Counted from the first letter of the stretch, positions 1-8,590 are shown. The stretch: DNA of 64,000 nucleotides from Acaudatibacter sp963835495 (GCA_963835495.1 CAWIFQ010000005.1:1860001-1924000); one strand, 5' to 3'. A program made the numbers and translations. The notes: generated from the letters alone by a model not told the origin.

Positions 1-1
1 A

Positions 2-244
2 GCCGCCCTCGCGGCGATCGACAACGACAGCCCGGACGTGCCGGAACTGGTCTCGCTGGCCAAGGCCAAGGTCGGCGACACGCTGCACCTGGTCTCCAAC
101 GAGATGGTGCAGATGCACGGCGGCATCGGCATGACCGACGCCCACGACGCCGGCTTCTACCTCAAGCGCGCCCGCGCCGCGGAAGCTACCTTCGGCGGCC
201 AGGCCTACCACCGCGACCGCTACGCCCGGATCAACGGCTACTGA
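2..244 (+). CDS. Acyl-CoA dehydrogenase, C-terminal end (partial)
   Basis: The window opens inside this gene, and the reading frame is open from base 2 to a TGA at 242-244. The last 80 or so residues contain MHGGIGMTDAHDAGFYLKRA, the C-terminal helical signature of acyl-CoA dehydrogenases, where the conserved Gly-Gly-x-Gly stretch lies near the flavin of the partner subunit. Family members oxidise acyl-CoA to trans-2-enoyl-CoA with FAD and pass electrons to ETF. The substrate class cannot be told from this fragment. A strong terminator follows within 30 bases, so this is the end of its transcription unit. Confidence 0.85.
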   Translation, partial: AALAAIDNDSPDVPELVSLAKAKVGDTLHLVSNEMVQMHGGIGMTDAHDAGFYLKRARAAEATFGGQAYHRDRYARINGY

Positions 245-270
245 TCCAGCCAACCGGTCAGAACAGGAAG

Positions 271-296
271 GGCGCGCCGCAAGGCGCGCCTTTTTT
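271..296 (+). terminator. Rho-independent terminator after the acyl-CoA dehydrogenase
   Basis: The self-complementary octamer GGCGCGCC occurs at 271-278 and again at 283-290, giving an 8-bp all-GC stem with loop GCAA. Six T follow at 291-296. It lies 27 bases after the stop codon on the same strand. Confidence 0.9.
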
Positions 297-401
297 GTCG
301 CCAGCCCCAATCTCCCGCTCATCCCGGCGAAGGCCGGGACCCAGGGAGGAGGCGGTTGCGTAGGCGCATTCCCGGCCGGGTCGAGTCCGCCGCTGGCAAA
401 G

Positions 402-560
402 AAGATGAACCGCGGAGATCGCGGAGATACGCGGAGCTACAGCGCTGTCTGGGCTCATTCCGGCGAGGCCGGCCTCCACAAGTTGGTCCGGCTGTCGCGG
501 GAGGGGGCTGCGAAAACGCTACCCGCTCCGCGTAACTCCGCGATCTCCGCGGTTCAACTT
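402..560. repeat. Inverted repeat with GCGGAGATCGCGGAG arms
   Basis: Arms at 402-437 and 525-560 are near-perfect reverse complements of about 36 bases, built on GAACCGCGGAGATCGCGGAG. They flank about 87 bases of unrelated sequence. No coding signal is convincing between 245 and 605, which otherwise holds only the terminator at 271-296. The structure resembles interspersed palindromic elements placed between genes. It is a different family from the other repeats in this window. Confidence 0.7.
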
Positions 561-605
561 CCTTAGGTCCAATGCCGCGCGCATGGCTGCCGCCGGATGG
601 AGCGC

Positions 606-1934
606 TTACCCCACCACCTCGTCGATCGCCGTCGCCAGCACGTCGGCCATCTGGTCGATCTCGGCTTCGGTCGAGACCAGCGGCGGGCCGAGGCAGATGA
701 TGTCGCGCACGGCGCCGGTGCCGCCGGGATAGTAGAAGACGCCGTGGTTGAGCCCGTGGCCGACGATGCGGGCGGTGATCCGGTCGGCGGCGTCGAACGG
801 CTCCAGGCTGTCGCGGTCGCGCACGATCTCCACCGCCTGCAGCAGCCCCCTGCCGCGAATCTCGGCGACATTGGCGTGCTGGCCGAGCCGGTGATGGAGC
901 CGCGCCGACAGCCGCTCGCCCAGCGTCGCCGCCCGCGCCGTCAGGTTCTCTCGCGTCATGATCTCCAGCACCTTGCCGGCGGCGGCGCAGGCGGAGGGCA
1001 GGGCGGCGAAGGTGTGGAACATCACCTCGAAGCCGGCCGCGGCGATCGGCGCCGCGACTTCGCGGGTGGCGAACACGCCGCAGATTGCGCCGTAGCCGCC
1101 AGCCAGCCCCTTGCCCGAAACCAGGATGTCGGGCCGTACGCCCCAGTGGTCGACGCCGAAGCGCGCGCCGGTGCGGCCAAACCCGGTCATCACCTCGTCG
1201 ATGATCAGCAGGATGCCGAACTCGTCGCAGAGCGCGCGCAGGCCCGGCAGGTAGTCGTCCGGCGGCACGATCGCCCCGCCGCTTGAACCGGTGATCGGCT
1301 CGGACACGATCGCCGCGACGGTGGCGGGGTCCTGCGCCTCGATCGCCGCCCGCGTGGCCGCCAGGTAGTAGGCGCCGGCGTCGGGGTGATGGCGCCCCAG
1401 CGGGCAGCGCAGCGGCGACGGGGTGGGAATTGCCGGATAGCTCTGCAGGAACCCTTCCAGGCCGCGCTTGCGTCCCACGTGGCCCGAAAGGCCGGCCATG
1501 GCGATCGTGGTGCCGTGGTAGGAGAGCTCGCGCGACATCACCTTGAGCCGGCGCTCGTCGCCCTTCGCGGCGTGGTGCTGCAGCGCGATCTTCACCGCCG
1601 CCTCGACCCCCTCGGAGCCGCCGCTGGTGAGGTGGACGTGGTGCAGACCCTCGGGCAACCAGTCGCGCCGCAGCCGCTCGACCAGCCCCTCGCGCTCCGG
1701 CGTGCGCCAGGTCGGCACGACGAAGGCCGAGGCGGCGCCCGCGCCGGCCACCGCCTCCATCACCTCCGCCCGGCCGTGGCCGACGTTGACGACGATCGCG
1801 CCGCCGGCCGCGTCCAGGATCCGCCGCCCGTCGTCGGCGATCAGCCACGCGCCTTCGCCCCGCACGATCCGGATCGCGCGCGACGGCAGGAACGGCCAGT
1901 CCTTCAGGTCGGCGTCGTCTGTGGCAGCTGGCAT
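606..1934 (-). CDS. Class III pyridoxal-phosphate aminotransferase
   Basis: Encodes about 442 residues, the normal size for class III (omega-type) aminotransferases, which move an amino group from an omega-amino acid or amine to a keto acid. Visible signatures are the PLP-contacting Asp near residue 246 in LLIIDEVMTGFGRTG and the Schiff-base Lys near 275 in LVSGKGLAGGYG. Of two in-frame ATGs (1940 and 1934) I chose 1934, because GGGAGG sits 6 bases before it but directly abuts the other. It lies 56 bases downstream of the aldo/keto reductase on the same strand, so the two may be co-transcribed. The substrate is unknown. Confidence 0.85.
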   Translation of the reverse strand: MPAATDDADLKDWPFLPSRAIRIVRGEGAWLIADDGRRILDAAGGAIVVNVGHGRAEVMEAVAGAGAASAFVVPTWRTPEREGLVERLRRDWLPEGLHHVHLTSGGSEGVEAAVKIALQHHAAKGDERRLKVMSRELSYHGTTIAMAGLSGHVGRKRGLEGFLQSYPAIPTPSPLRCPLGRHHPDAGAYYLAATRAAIEAQDPATVAAIVSEPITGSSGGAIVPPDDYLPGLRALCDEFGILLIIDEVMTGFGRTGARFGVDHWGVRPDILVSGKGLAGGYGAICGVFATREVAAPIAAAGFEVMFHTFAALPSACAAAGKVLEIMTRENLTARAATLGERLSARLHHRLGQHANVAEIRGRGLLQAVEIVRDRDSLEPFDAADRITARIVGHGLNHGVFYYPGGTGAVRDIICLGPPLVSTEAEIDQMADVLATAIDEVVG

Positions 1935-1990
1935 CGGCATCCTCCCGGGGCTGGTTTCCCACCCCGGGCGCGCGTTGCCAACACCCGGTC

Positions 1991-3034
1991 TTACGCCTTC
2001 ACGAACGGCTTCGGCACGCGGTTGCCGCCTTGCCGCGCGAACATCCAGCCCGGGTATTCCGGCGACAGCGCCGAGACGTCGTCCAGGTGCTTCAGCTCGT
2101 CGTGGCTCAGCTGCAGGTCGGCGGCGGCGAGGTTGTCTTCCAGCTGCTCGGTGTTGCGGGCGCCGATGATCACCGTGGTCACCCACGGCTTGGCCAGCAC
2201 ATAGGCCAGCGCCACGCGGGCCACCGAGACATCGTGCGCCTGGGCGACGCCGCGCATGGCGTCGATGATCGGCCAGGCGCGTTCCTTGTCGATCGGCGGG
2301 AAGTCGAACGTCGTGCGCCGCGCGCCCTGCGGGCCCTTGCCCTCGCGCTCGAACTTGCCGGACAGGAACCCGCCGGCCAGCGGCGACCAGACCATCAGGC
2401 CGACGCCTTCGCTGGCCATCATCGGGACCATCTCGCGCTCCAGGTCGCGCCCGCCGATCGAGTAGTAGGCCTGCACGGTCTCGAACCGCGCCATGTTGCG
2501 GTGGTCGCTGATCCCGACCGCCTTGGCGATCCGCCAGGCCGCCCAGTTGGAGCAGCCGATGTAGCGGACCAGCCCCTGGCGCACGAGGTCGTCCAGCGCG
2601 CGCAGGGTCTCGTCGAGCGGGGTGACGGTGTCGTTGCCGTGCATCTGATAGAGGTCGATGTGGTCGAGGCCGAGCCGGTCCAGGCTGCCTTGCACCGCAT
2701 CCATGATGTGGCCGCGCGAGGCGCCGCGGTCGTTCGGGCCGGGGCCCATCTCGCCGAACGCCTTGGTGGCGATCACCACGTCCGAGCGCTTGACGCCGAG
2801 GTCCTTCAGCGCCTGGCCGACCAGCTTCTCCGAGACGCCCATCGAATAGACGTCCGCGGTGTCGATGAAGTTGACCCCGCTCTCCAGCGCCTTGCCGATC
2901 ACGGCGTTGGTCGCCTGCTGGTCCAGATCGCCGATCATCGACCAGATGCCGCCCGAGCCGCCGCCGAAGGTCATGGCGCCGAGGCAGATCTCGGACACGA
3001 ACAGGCCGGAACGGCCGAGCTGGCGATAGCGCAT
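1991..3034 (-). CDS. Aldo/keto reductase
   Basis: A 347-residue NADPH-dependent aldo/keto reductase of the bacterial YajO/YhdN-like group. The catalytic tetrad is visible: Asp58 and Tyr63 in IDTADVYSMG, Lys91 in IATKAFG and His132 in LYQMHGND. An AGAGGTGA-type ribosome site precedes the ATG at 3034. These cytoplasmic (alpha/beta)8 enzymes reduce aldehydes and ketones. The specific substrate cannot be deduced. The downstream aminotransferase on the same strand is its only operon partner. Confidence 0.85.
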   Translation of the reverse strand: MRYRQLGRSGLFVSEICLGAMTFGGGSGGIWSMIGDLDQQATNAVIGKALESGVNFIDTADVYSMGVSEKLVGQALKDLGVKRSDVVIATKAFGEMGPGPNDRGASRGHIMDAVQGSLDRLGLDHIDLYQMHGNDTVTPLDETLRALDDLVRQGLVRYIGCSNWAAWRIAKAVGISDHRNMARFETVQAYYSIGGRDLEREMVPMMASEGVGLMVWSPLAGGFLSGKFEREGKGPQGARRTTFDFPPIDKERAWPIIDAMRGVAQAHDVSVARVALAYVLAKPWVTTVIIGARNTEQLEDNLAAADLQLSHDELKHLDDVSALSPEYPGWMFARQGGNRVPKPFVKA

Positions 3035-3162
3035 GGGTCACCTCTGATTTGCGGGGGCGCGCCGGCGACGGCAGGCGTCGGGCGCGGAAAGGACGGCGGC
3101 GGCATACGCCTGCCTCGATGGGCTGACACGCGAGTTTTTCTGTGGGCGATGTGCGGCGGCGG

Positions 3163-3276
3163 CCCCCTCCACCGCTCCGCGGTCCCCCTCCCCCTACGGG
3201 GGAGGATATTGAAAGCGCCGACGTTTTTCTCCTCACCCGTAGGGGGAGGGGGACCCCGAAGGGGGGGAGGGGGCTC
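3163..3276. repeat. Intergenic palindromic repeat, family A, copy 1
   Basis: The left arm (about 3163-3205) reads CCCCCTCCACCGCTCCGCGG and on into CCCCTCCCCCTACGGGGGAG. The right arm (about 3230-3276) carries its reverse complement, with GTAGGGGGAGGGGGACCCCG. Further copies lie at 35487-35652 and 44402-44519. It fills most of the 3035-3427 gap, in which I see no gene. Confidence 0.8.
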
Positions 3277-3427
3277 GCCGCCGCTCCCTGCCCGGGAAGC
3301 CCAGCTCGGAGCCCGCCGCCGAACGCTTGAACGCCAGCCTTTTCCGCAGTCCGGGGCCTAAGCCACGATCGCCCGCGACACGCCGATGCGCTTGCAACCA
3401 CACCGCCCCCCGCCTAGCTGTGCGCCC

Positions 3428-6400
3428 ATGCCCACCGCCGCCACCGCCGTCGCCGCGCCCCTCGACTGGGATGCGCTGGACGCGGGCAAGTATGAGGACG
3501 AGGCCGCCGCGGTCGCGCGGCTGCTGAAGAGCGAGCCGCTGGGCGCCGACGCCGGCGTGGTGCGGGCGCAGGCGGTCACCCTGGTGCAGGAGGCGCGGCG
3601 GCTGGCGCGGCGGCAGGGGGTGGTCGAGGGCTTCCTGCAGGAGTTCGGGCTGTCGACGCCGGAGGGCCTGGCGCTGATGTGCCTGGCCGAGGCGCTGCTG
3701 CGCACGCCCGACGAAGCCACCCGCGACGCGCTGATCGCCGAGAAGATCGGCTCGGCCGACTGGTCGGCGCACGTCGGCCGCTCCGACAGCCTGTTCGTCA
3801 ACGCCGGGACCTGGGGCCTGATGCTGACCGGGCGGCTGGTCGAGCCGGACGAGCGCGCGCGGCGCGACCTGGCCGGGTTCCTCAAGGGCCTGGCCGGCCG
3901 GATCGGCGAGCCGGTGATCCGCCGCGCGGTCGCCACCGCGATCGGGGTGATGGGCGATCAGTTCGTGCTCGGCCGCACCATCCAGGCGGCGCTGAAGCGC
4001 TCGGCGCGGTCGGGCTTCGTCTGCTCGTTCGACATGCTGGGCGAGGGCGCGCGCACCTACGCCGACGCCGAGCGCTACGAGGCGTCCTATCTCGACGCGA
4101 TCGCCGCGGTGGGCGAGGCGGCCGGCGGGCAGGGGCCGGAGGAAGGCCACGGCATCTCGGTCAAGCTCTCGGCGCTGCATCCCCGCTACGAGGCGACGCA
4201 GGAACGCCGGGTGTTCGAGGAGCTCTATCCGCGCGTGCTGCGCATCGCGGTCGCGGCCTGCGAGCACGACATCAACCTCACCCTCGACGCCGAGGAGGCC
4301 GACCGGCTGGCGATCTCGCTGAAGCTGCTGGAGAAGCTGGCTGAGGCGCCGGAGCTGCACGCCGAGTGGCGTGGGCTCGGCCTGGCGGTGCAGGCCTACC
4401 AGAAGCGCGGAGCCGGCGGTGATCGACCAGGTCGCCGAGCTGGCGCGGCGCAGCGGCCGGCGGCTGATGGTGCGGCTGGTGAAGGGCGCCTACTGGGACG
4501 CCGAGATCAAGCGCGCCCAGGTGGGCGGCCGCCCCGACTACCCGGTCTACACCACCAAGGCCGCCACCGACCTTTCCTACCTGGTCTGCGCCGACCGGCT
4601 GCTGGCCGCCGCGCCGGCGCTCTACGGCCAGTTCGCCACCCACAACGCCCACACCCTGGCGGCGGTGCGGCGGCTGTCGGAGCGGCGCGGCGTGCGCTGC
4701 GAGCGCCAGCGGCTGCATGGCATGGGCGAGGCGCTGCACGCCGCCGCGTCCGCGCGCTGGAACGACATGCCGCTGCGCGTCTACGCCCCGGTCGGCGGCC
4801 ACGAGGACCTGCTGCCCTATCTTGTGCGCCGTCTGCTGGAGAACGGCGCCAACACCTCGTTCGTCCACGCCCTGCTGGACGACGACGTGCCGGCCGAGGT
4901 CGTCGCCGGCGATCCGCTGGCGGCGGTGCGCGCGCAGCCCGGTCCGCACCCGAAGATCCCCAAGCCGCGCGACACCCTGCTGCCCGAGCGCCGCAGCGCC
5001 GCTGGCGTCGACCTCAGCATCGCCGCCGAGCGCGACCGGCTGGTCGCCGCGGTGGCGGCGCTCGATGCGCAGGGCTTGCCGGGGCGCCGGCGGACGCGAG
5101 CCCCGCCGAGATCGACAATGCTTTCGCCGCGGCGCGGGCGGCGCAGTTGGCGTGGGACGCAGCGGGCGGCGCGGCGCGGGCCAGGACGCTGAACGCGGTC
5201 GCCGACGCGATCGAGGCGCGGCTGCCGGACCTGGTCGCCCTGCTCACCCGCGAGGCCGGCAAGACCTATCCCGACGGCGTCGCCGAGGTGCGCGAGGCGG
5301 CGGACTTCTGCCGCTACTACGGCGCCATCGCCGCCCGCGATTTCGCCGGACCGAGGCCGCTGCCGGGGCCGGTCGGCGAGCTCAACGCGATCGAGCTGCA
5401 CGGCCGCGGCGTCTTCGTCGCCATCAGTCCGTGGAACTTCCCGCTGTCGATCTTCACCGGCCAGGTCGCCGCCGCGCTGGCGGCGGGCAATGCGGTGGTG
5501 GCCAAGCCGGCCGAGCAGACCCCGCGCATCGCCGCCGAGGCCGTTCGCCTGTTCCACGCCGCCGGGCTCGATCCGCGCTTGCTGACGCTGACGCCGGGCG
5601 ACGGCGAGCGCGTCGGCCAGGCCCTGATCGCCCATCCGGACTGCGACGGCGTCGCCTTCACCGGCGGCACCGAAACCGCCTTCGCCATCAACCGCCGGCT
5701 GGCGGCGCGCGAGGGGCCGATCGTCCCCTTCATCGCCGAGACCGGCGGGCTCAACGCGATGTTCGTCGACACCACGGCGCTGCGCGAGCAGGTGATCGAC
5801 GATGCGATCCTCTCGGCGTTCGGCTCGGCCGGTCAGCGCTGTTCGGCGCTGCGCCTGCTGATCGCGCCCGACGAGACGGCGGACGAGCTGCTCGAGGGCC
5901 TCGCCGGCGCGATGGGCGCCCTGATCGTCGGCGATCCGGCCGATCCGGCCACCGACGTCGGTCCGGTGATCGACGAAGCGGCGAAAGCGGCGCTGGAGGC
6001 GCACGCGGCGCGGCTGACGCGGGAGGCCAGGGTGGTCCGCCGCCTCGACGTCCCGCCTGGGCTCTACTTCCCGCCGATCCTGGCCGAGATCCCGAACGCC
6101 CGCTTCCTGACCCGCGAGGTGTTCGGCCCGATCCTGCACGTGGTGCGCTATCCGCCGGGCGGCCTGGCCGAGGTCGCCGGCACGCTGGCCTCGACCCGAT
6201 ACGGGCTGACGCTGGGCGTGCACAGCCGGCTGGAGAGCTTCGCCGACGAGGTGCGCCGGCTGGTTCCGGCCGGCAACTGCTACGTCAACCGCTCGATCAT
6301 CGGCGCCGTGGTCGGCGTGCAGCCGTTCGGCGGCGAGGGGCTCTCCGGCACCGGCCCCAAGGCCGGCGGACCCTACGCCCTGACCCGGTTCGCGGTCGAG

Positions 6401-6460
6401 CGCGTGGTCAGCGTCAACACCACCGCCCAGGGCGGCGATCCGGCGCTGTTCAACCTCTGA
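3428..6460 (+). CDS. putA: Bifunctional proline dehydrogenase / P5C dehydrogenase PutA (two compensating frameshifts)
   Basis: About 1010 residues. It oxidises proline to pyrroline-5-carboxylate with FAD, then glutamate semialdehyde to glutamate with NAD+. The N-terminal beta/alpha barrel contains RLMVRLVKGAYWDAEIKRAQ and the flavin-site stretch YPVYTTKAATDLSYL. The aldehyde dehydrogenase half carries ISPWNFPLSIF, the catalytic base in FIAETGGLN and the catalytic Cys in GSAGQRCSALR. Reading needs a shift near 4410 (one extra G after CAGAAGCGCG) and one near 5087 (one G too few in GCCGGGG). The reading is intact between and after them, so both look like sequence errors. The ATG at 3386 is an alternative start. 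There is no sign of the N-terminal DNA-binding domain found in enterobacterial PutA. Confidence 0.9.
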   Translation: MPTAATAVAAPLDWDALDAGKYEDEAAAVARLLKSEPLGADAGVVRAQAVTLVQEARRLARRQGVVEGFLQEFGLSTPEGLALMCLAEALLRTPDEATRDALIAEKIGSADWSAHVGRSDSLFVNAGTWGLMLTGRLVEPDERARRDLAGFLKGLAGRIGEPVIRRAVATAIGVMGDQFVLGRTIQAALKRSARSGFVCSFDMLGEGARTYADAERYEASYLDAIAAVGEAAGGQGPEEGHGISVKLSALHPRYEATQERRVFEELYPRVLRIAVAACEHDINLTLDAEEADRLAISLKLLEKLAEAPELHAEWRGLGLAVQAYQKRGAGGDRPGRRAGAAQRPAADGAAGEGRLLGRRDQARPGGRPPRLPGLHHQGRHRPFLPGLRRPAAGRRAGALRPVRHPQRPHPGGGAAAVGAARRALRAPAAAWHGRGAARRRVRALERHAAARLRPGRRPRGPAALSCAPSAGERRQHLVRPRPAGRRRAGRGRRRRSAGGGARAARSAPEDPQAARHPAARAPQRRWRRPQHRRRARPAGRRGGGARCAGLAGAPADASPAEIDNAFAAARAAQLAWDAAGGAARARTLNAVADAIEARLPDLVALLTREAGKTYPDGVAEVREAADFCRYYGAIAARDFAGPRPLPGPVGELNAIELHGRGVFVAISPWNFPLSIFTGQVAAALAAGNAVVAKPAEQTPRIAAEAVRLFHAAGLDPRLLTLTPGDGERVGQALIAHPDCDGVAFTGGTETAFAINRRLAAREGPIVPFIAETGGLNAMFVDTTALREQVIDDAILSAFGSAGQRCSALRLLIAPDETADELLEGLAGAMGALIVGDPADPATDVGPVIDEAAKAALEAHAARLTREARVVRRLDVPPGLYFPPILAEIPNARFLTREVFGPILHVVRYPPGGLAEVAGTLASTRYGLTLGVHSRLESFADEVRRLVPAGNCYVNRSIIGAVVGVQPFGGEGLSGTGPKAGGPYALTRFAVERVVSVNTTAQGGDPALFNL

Positions 6461-6468
6461 CGTGGCGT

Positions 6469-6617
6469 CCTTCTCCCCCTGTGGGAGAAGGTGGCCCGCG
6501 CAGCGGGTCGGATGAGGGGTCGCGCCGGCGTCGACGACGAGCTCTCAGCGCGAACCGCAGCTCGACCCCTCATCCGTCGGCTTCGCCGACACCTTCTCCC
6601 GCAAGGGGAGAAGGATC
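6469..6617. repeat. Intergenic palindromic repeat, family B
   Basis: The left arm (6471-6520) contains TTCTCCCCCTGTGGGAGAAG and GTCGGATGAGGGGTCG. The right arm (6564-6617) contains CGACCCCTCATCCGTCGGCT and CACCTTCTCCCGCAAGGGGA. Each arm also has its own internal hairpin. The right arm overlaps the 3' end of the minus-strand gene 6545-7033, supplying that protein's last residues. Confidence 0.75.
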
Positions 6618-7033
6618 TTCCGCGTTGCCCAGGACGCAAGCGAGTTCACCGGCGTGTGCTGGAACGAGCGGATGCGCCAGCCGCCGTCGCGCCTGACCAT
6701 CACGTAGGTCTGATATCCGGGCGCGGCGCCGTAAGAGGCGGTGCGAACGAGCGCGACGTCTTCCGATAGCCACTCGATGGCTTCGATGCAGGCGCTGGAG
6801 GCCACGCCCTTGGCGGCGAACTGGAACAGCGCGCCGTGCAACTCGGCGTTGGCCGCCCGCCCGTCGCGGCAGAGGCCAAAGAAGGCGGTGTCGCTGGTCT
6901 CGCTGGTGAAACAGGCCGCGTAGGACGAACCATCACCGCGGCTCCAGGCCAGCTGGGCGCCCGCTATGACCGCGCGAACGGCCGTCTCGTCATCGGCCGC
7001 GAGCGCGGCCATGCTGGTGCTTGAGGCGAGCAT
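6545..7033 (-). CDS. SnoaL-like (NTF2-fold, DUF4440-type) protein
   Basis: About 162 residues starting at ATG 7033 (AAGGTGGGG ahead); a GTG at 7042 is also possible. The alternation ADDETAVRAVIAGAQLAWSR, then GDGSSYAACF and VMVRRDGGWRIRSFQHTPVN, fits the small alpha+beta cone fold of SnoaL/DUF4440 proteins, which act as isomerases, hydrolases or stress proteins. The function is unknown. The last 25 or so residues (ILLPLREKVSAKPTDEG) are encoded by the palindromic repeat at 6469-6617, so the natural C-terminus was probably near residue 135 and was extended when the repeat arrived. Confidence 0.7.
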   Translation of the reverse strand: MLASSTSMAALAADDETAVRAVIAGAQLAWSRGDGSSYAACFTSETSDTAFFGLCRDGRAANAELHGALFQFAAKGVASSACIEAIEWLSEDVALVRTASYGAAPGYQTYVMVRRDGGWRIRSFQHTPVNSLASWATRKILLPLREKVSAKPTDEGSSCGSR

Positions 7034-7063
7034 CTGCCCCACCTTTCCAAGTCAGGGCGCAGC

Positions 7064-7489
7064 CTACTCGCAGTAGACGCGGACCTTGGCGTCGCCGCTG
7101 TCGACGTCGACGTTAAAGTCGCCGAGGTGCTCGATCAGGTCGTCGAGGTTCTCCGGCTTCAGCTGGTTGATGTCGAACGGGATGCCTTCGCGGGCCATGG
7201 CGGCGTTGACCTCGTCGCGGGCTTTGGGCGGGATCAGGGCGCTGAGACGCACGCCGGCGCGAAGCAGCTGCATCGGTATCCGCACATTGACCTTGGTCGG
7301 TCCGTCCGGCTCGTTGGCGTTAACCTCGACGCGGAAGTATTTCGGCGCGCCGTTGGACTTGGGGACGCTCGAGCCGCCCAGCGCCGGCGTGGGACCTTGT
7401 CCCATCGCATCCAGCAGTCGCTCGGCTTCCTCGGCGGTGATCTTGCCGTCGCCCAGCATGGCCAGGACGCGCTTGCGGTCTTCGTTCAT
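7064..7489 (-). CDS. SHOCT-like domain protein (YvlB/LiaX N-terminal type)
   Basis: A 141-residue protein. The first 32 residues (MNEDRKRVLAMLGDGKITAE, then EAERLLDAM) form the SHOCT-like helical hairpin seen at the N-terminus of YvlB/LiaX-type envelope-stress proteins. The rest is a beta-rich segment ending VDVDSGDAKVRVYCE. It is third in a three-gene minus-strand operon, 12 bases after the small membrane protein gene. The first gene (DUF2089) ends with a related helix pair, so the two proteins may interact. An exact role is not known. Confidence 0.75.
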   Translation of the reverse strand: MNEDRKRVLAMLGDGKITAEEAERLLDAMGQGPTPALGGSSVPKSNGAPKYFRVEVNANEPDGPTKVNVRIPMQLLRAGVRLSALIPPKARDEVNAAMAREGIPFDINQLKPENLDDLIEHLGDFNVDVDSGDAKVRVYCE

Positions 7490-7501
7490 GACGATGAACT
7501 C

Positions 7502-7831
7502 CTAGTAGAGGTGGAGGCGGATGTGGGCGTCGGGGGTGTCGACGTCGACCACGGTTCCGGAGAGGGCGAGGAGGGCGGCGCCGAGGGCGAAGACGGCGCG
7601 GAAGGGGCGGATGCCGCGCGCCTGCGGCGCCAGCAGCAGCAGCGGGGCGGCGAGGATCGCGAACGGGCTGAGGATGATCCAGAGCGGCGTCAGTGGCAGC
7701 CACAGGCGCACCACGGTGCGGCGGACGGGTCTCGCCGGAAAGGGCTGCGTCATGCCTGGCGTCCGCATGCCAGACGCATCCCGAACGGCCTCGCGCAGGT
7801 GGGATCGAAACATGGATGTGGCCGGGCTCAT
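7502..7831 (-). CDS. Small membrane protein of the DUF2089/SHOCT operon
   Basis: A 109-residue protein with two hydrophobic segments, around residues 41-67 (LWLPLTPLWIILSPFAILAA) and 78-92 (AVFALGAALLALSG). Its C-terminal tail, VDVDTPDAHIRLHLY, resembles the C-terminal strands of the neighbouring SHOCT-like protein (VDVDSGDAKVRVY). The ATG at 7831 overlaps the TGA of the upstream DUF2089 gene as ATGA, which supports this start and translational coupling. I do not recognise a characterised family. Confidence 0.75.
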   Translation of the reverse strand: MSPATSMFRSHLREAVRDASGMRTPGMTQPFPARPVRRTVVRLWLPLTPLWIILSPFAILAAPLLLLAPQARGIRPFRAVFALGAALLALSGTVVDVDTPDAHIRLHLY

Positions 7832-8220
7832 TGACCTTCCTCCAGGGCGGCGATGGCTTGGTCGGCGGTGATCTCGCCGCTGGCGAGGCGATCCAGCACC
7901 TCGGCCCTGATTTCGGACCGGGCCGGGGCCGGGCTCTCGTCGATGAAATCGAGGCTGCCCGCGATGCGGTTCAGGCGCGCCTTGATGGTCGGGTAGCTGA
8001 CCCCGAACATCTGCTCCATCTCCTTGATCGAGCCGTGGCTGCGCAGGAACGCAGCGACGAACACCTGATCCTCGGCGGTCAGCCTCGCCAGCTGCGGCGG
8101 CGCGAACGCGCCCTCGATCGCGATGTCCTTGCCGACCAGACGCACCCGTTCGACCACGAACGCGCCGCCGCCGGTGAGCCGGGTCAGTTCCTGCCAGTCG
8201 GTGGGTTCAGGGCGTTGCAT
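7828..8220 (-). CDS. DUF2089-family helix-turn-helix protein
   Basis: A 130-residue protein. The middle (about residues 50-85) contains EDQVFVAAFLRSHGSIKEME and MFGVSYPTIKARLNRI, a sigma-like helix-turn-helix typical of DUF2089. The end (RSEIRAEVLDRLASGEITAD and the following AIAAL) is a SHOCT-like helix pair. It probably acts as a transcription regulator for its own operon, being first of three overlapping genes and preceded by an unusually AT-rich region with nested palindromes (8228-8255). Regulation is inferred; the domain assignment is from motifs. Confidence 0.8.
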   Translation of the reverse strand: MQRPEPTDWQELTRLTGGGAFVVERVRLVGKDIAIEGAFAPPQLARLTAEDQVFVAAFLRSHGSIKEMEQMFGVSYPTIKARLNRIAGSLDFIDESPAPARSEIRAEVLDRLASGEITADQAIAALEEGQ

Positions 8221-8227
8221 CGGACCA

Positions 8228-8276
8228 AATCAATTTTCTTGATTCATAAATTGATATTTTTCATTTCTAGAGTCAA
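8228..8276 (-). promoter_or_regulatory. Putative promoter and operator of the DUF2089 operon
   Basis: In a GC-rich window this 50-base stretch is strikingly AT-rich. It holds AATCAA-TTTTC-TTGATT (8228-8244) and an overlapping wider palindrome ATCAATTT (8229-8236) / AAATTGAT (8248-8255). On the minus strand TTGACT (8276-8271) could be a -35 element, with a weak CAATTT 17 bases later. The palindromes lie 8-35 bases before the start codon, where a repressor would block transcription. Autoregulation by the DUF2089 protein is an inference. Confidence 0.45.
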
Positions 8277-8398
8277 GCGCCTTGAGTTCGAACGCAGCCG
8301 CCCGCCATTCCGACCAGGCGACGTTTCATGTTTCAGCGTTCGGGGTGACAGGCGCGCTCGGGCGTGCTTTCTTTGCTGCAAGCCATTGGAGCCAGCTC

Positions 8399-8590
8399 AT
8401 GTCTGACGAAAAGAAACCCGACGGTGCGCCGGAAGTTGACCGCTTCCAGGAAAACCTCAACGCCCCCCACCACCAGGCCAAGAAGGGCGTGACGGACGCG
8501 GGCGAGATCGTCTCCACCGCCGGCGGCGAACTGATCGACGGCCGCATCGCCGACATCACCGACGGCGACAAGCCGCACCGCCGCCACTAG
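8399..8590 (+). CDS. Small hydrophilic hypothetical protein
   Basis: A 63-residue, charged protein (MSDEKKPDGAPEVDRFQENL at the start, ADITDGDKPHRRH at the end) with no signal peptide or membrane segment. ATG 8399 is chosen over the upstream in-frame start because GGAG lies 8 bases ahead and codon use is regular from there. It is followed by a terminator hairpin. The function is unknown. Confidence 0.6.
   Translation: MSDEKKPDGAPEVDRFQENLNAPHHQAKKGVTDAGEIVSTAGGELIDGRIADITDGDKPHRRH

Noticed and set aside
606..3401. A 931-codon open frame spanning the aminotransferase and the reductase region on the minus strand
   Set aside because: Only the part below 1934 matches a protein family. The upstream part is the out-of-frame shadow of the aldo/keto reductase in GC-rich DNA.
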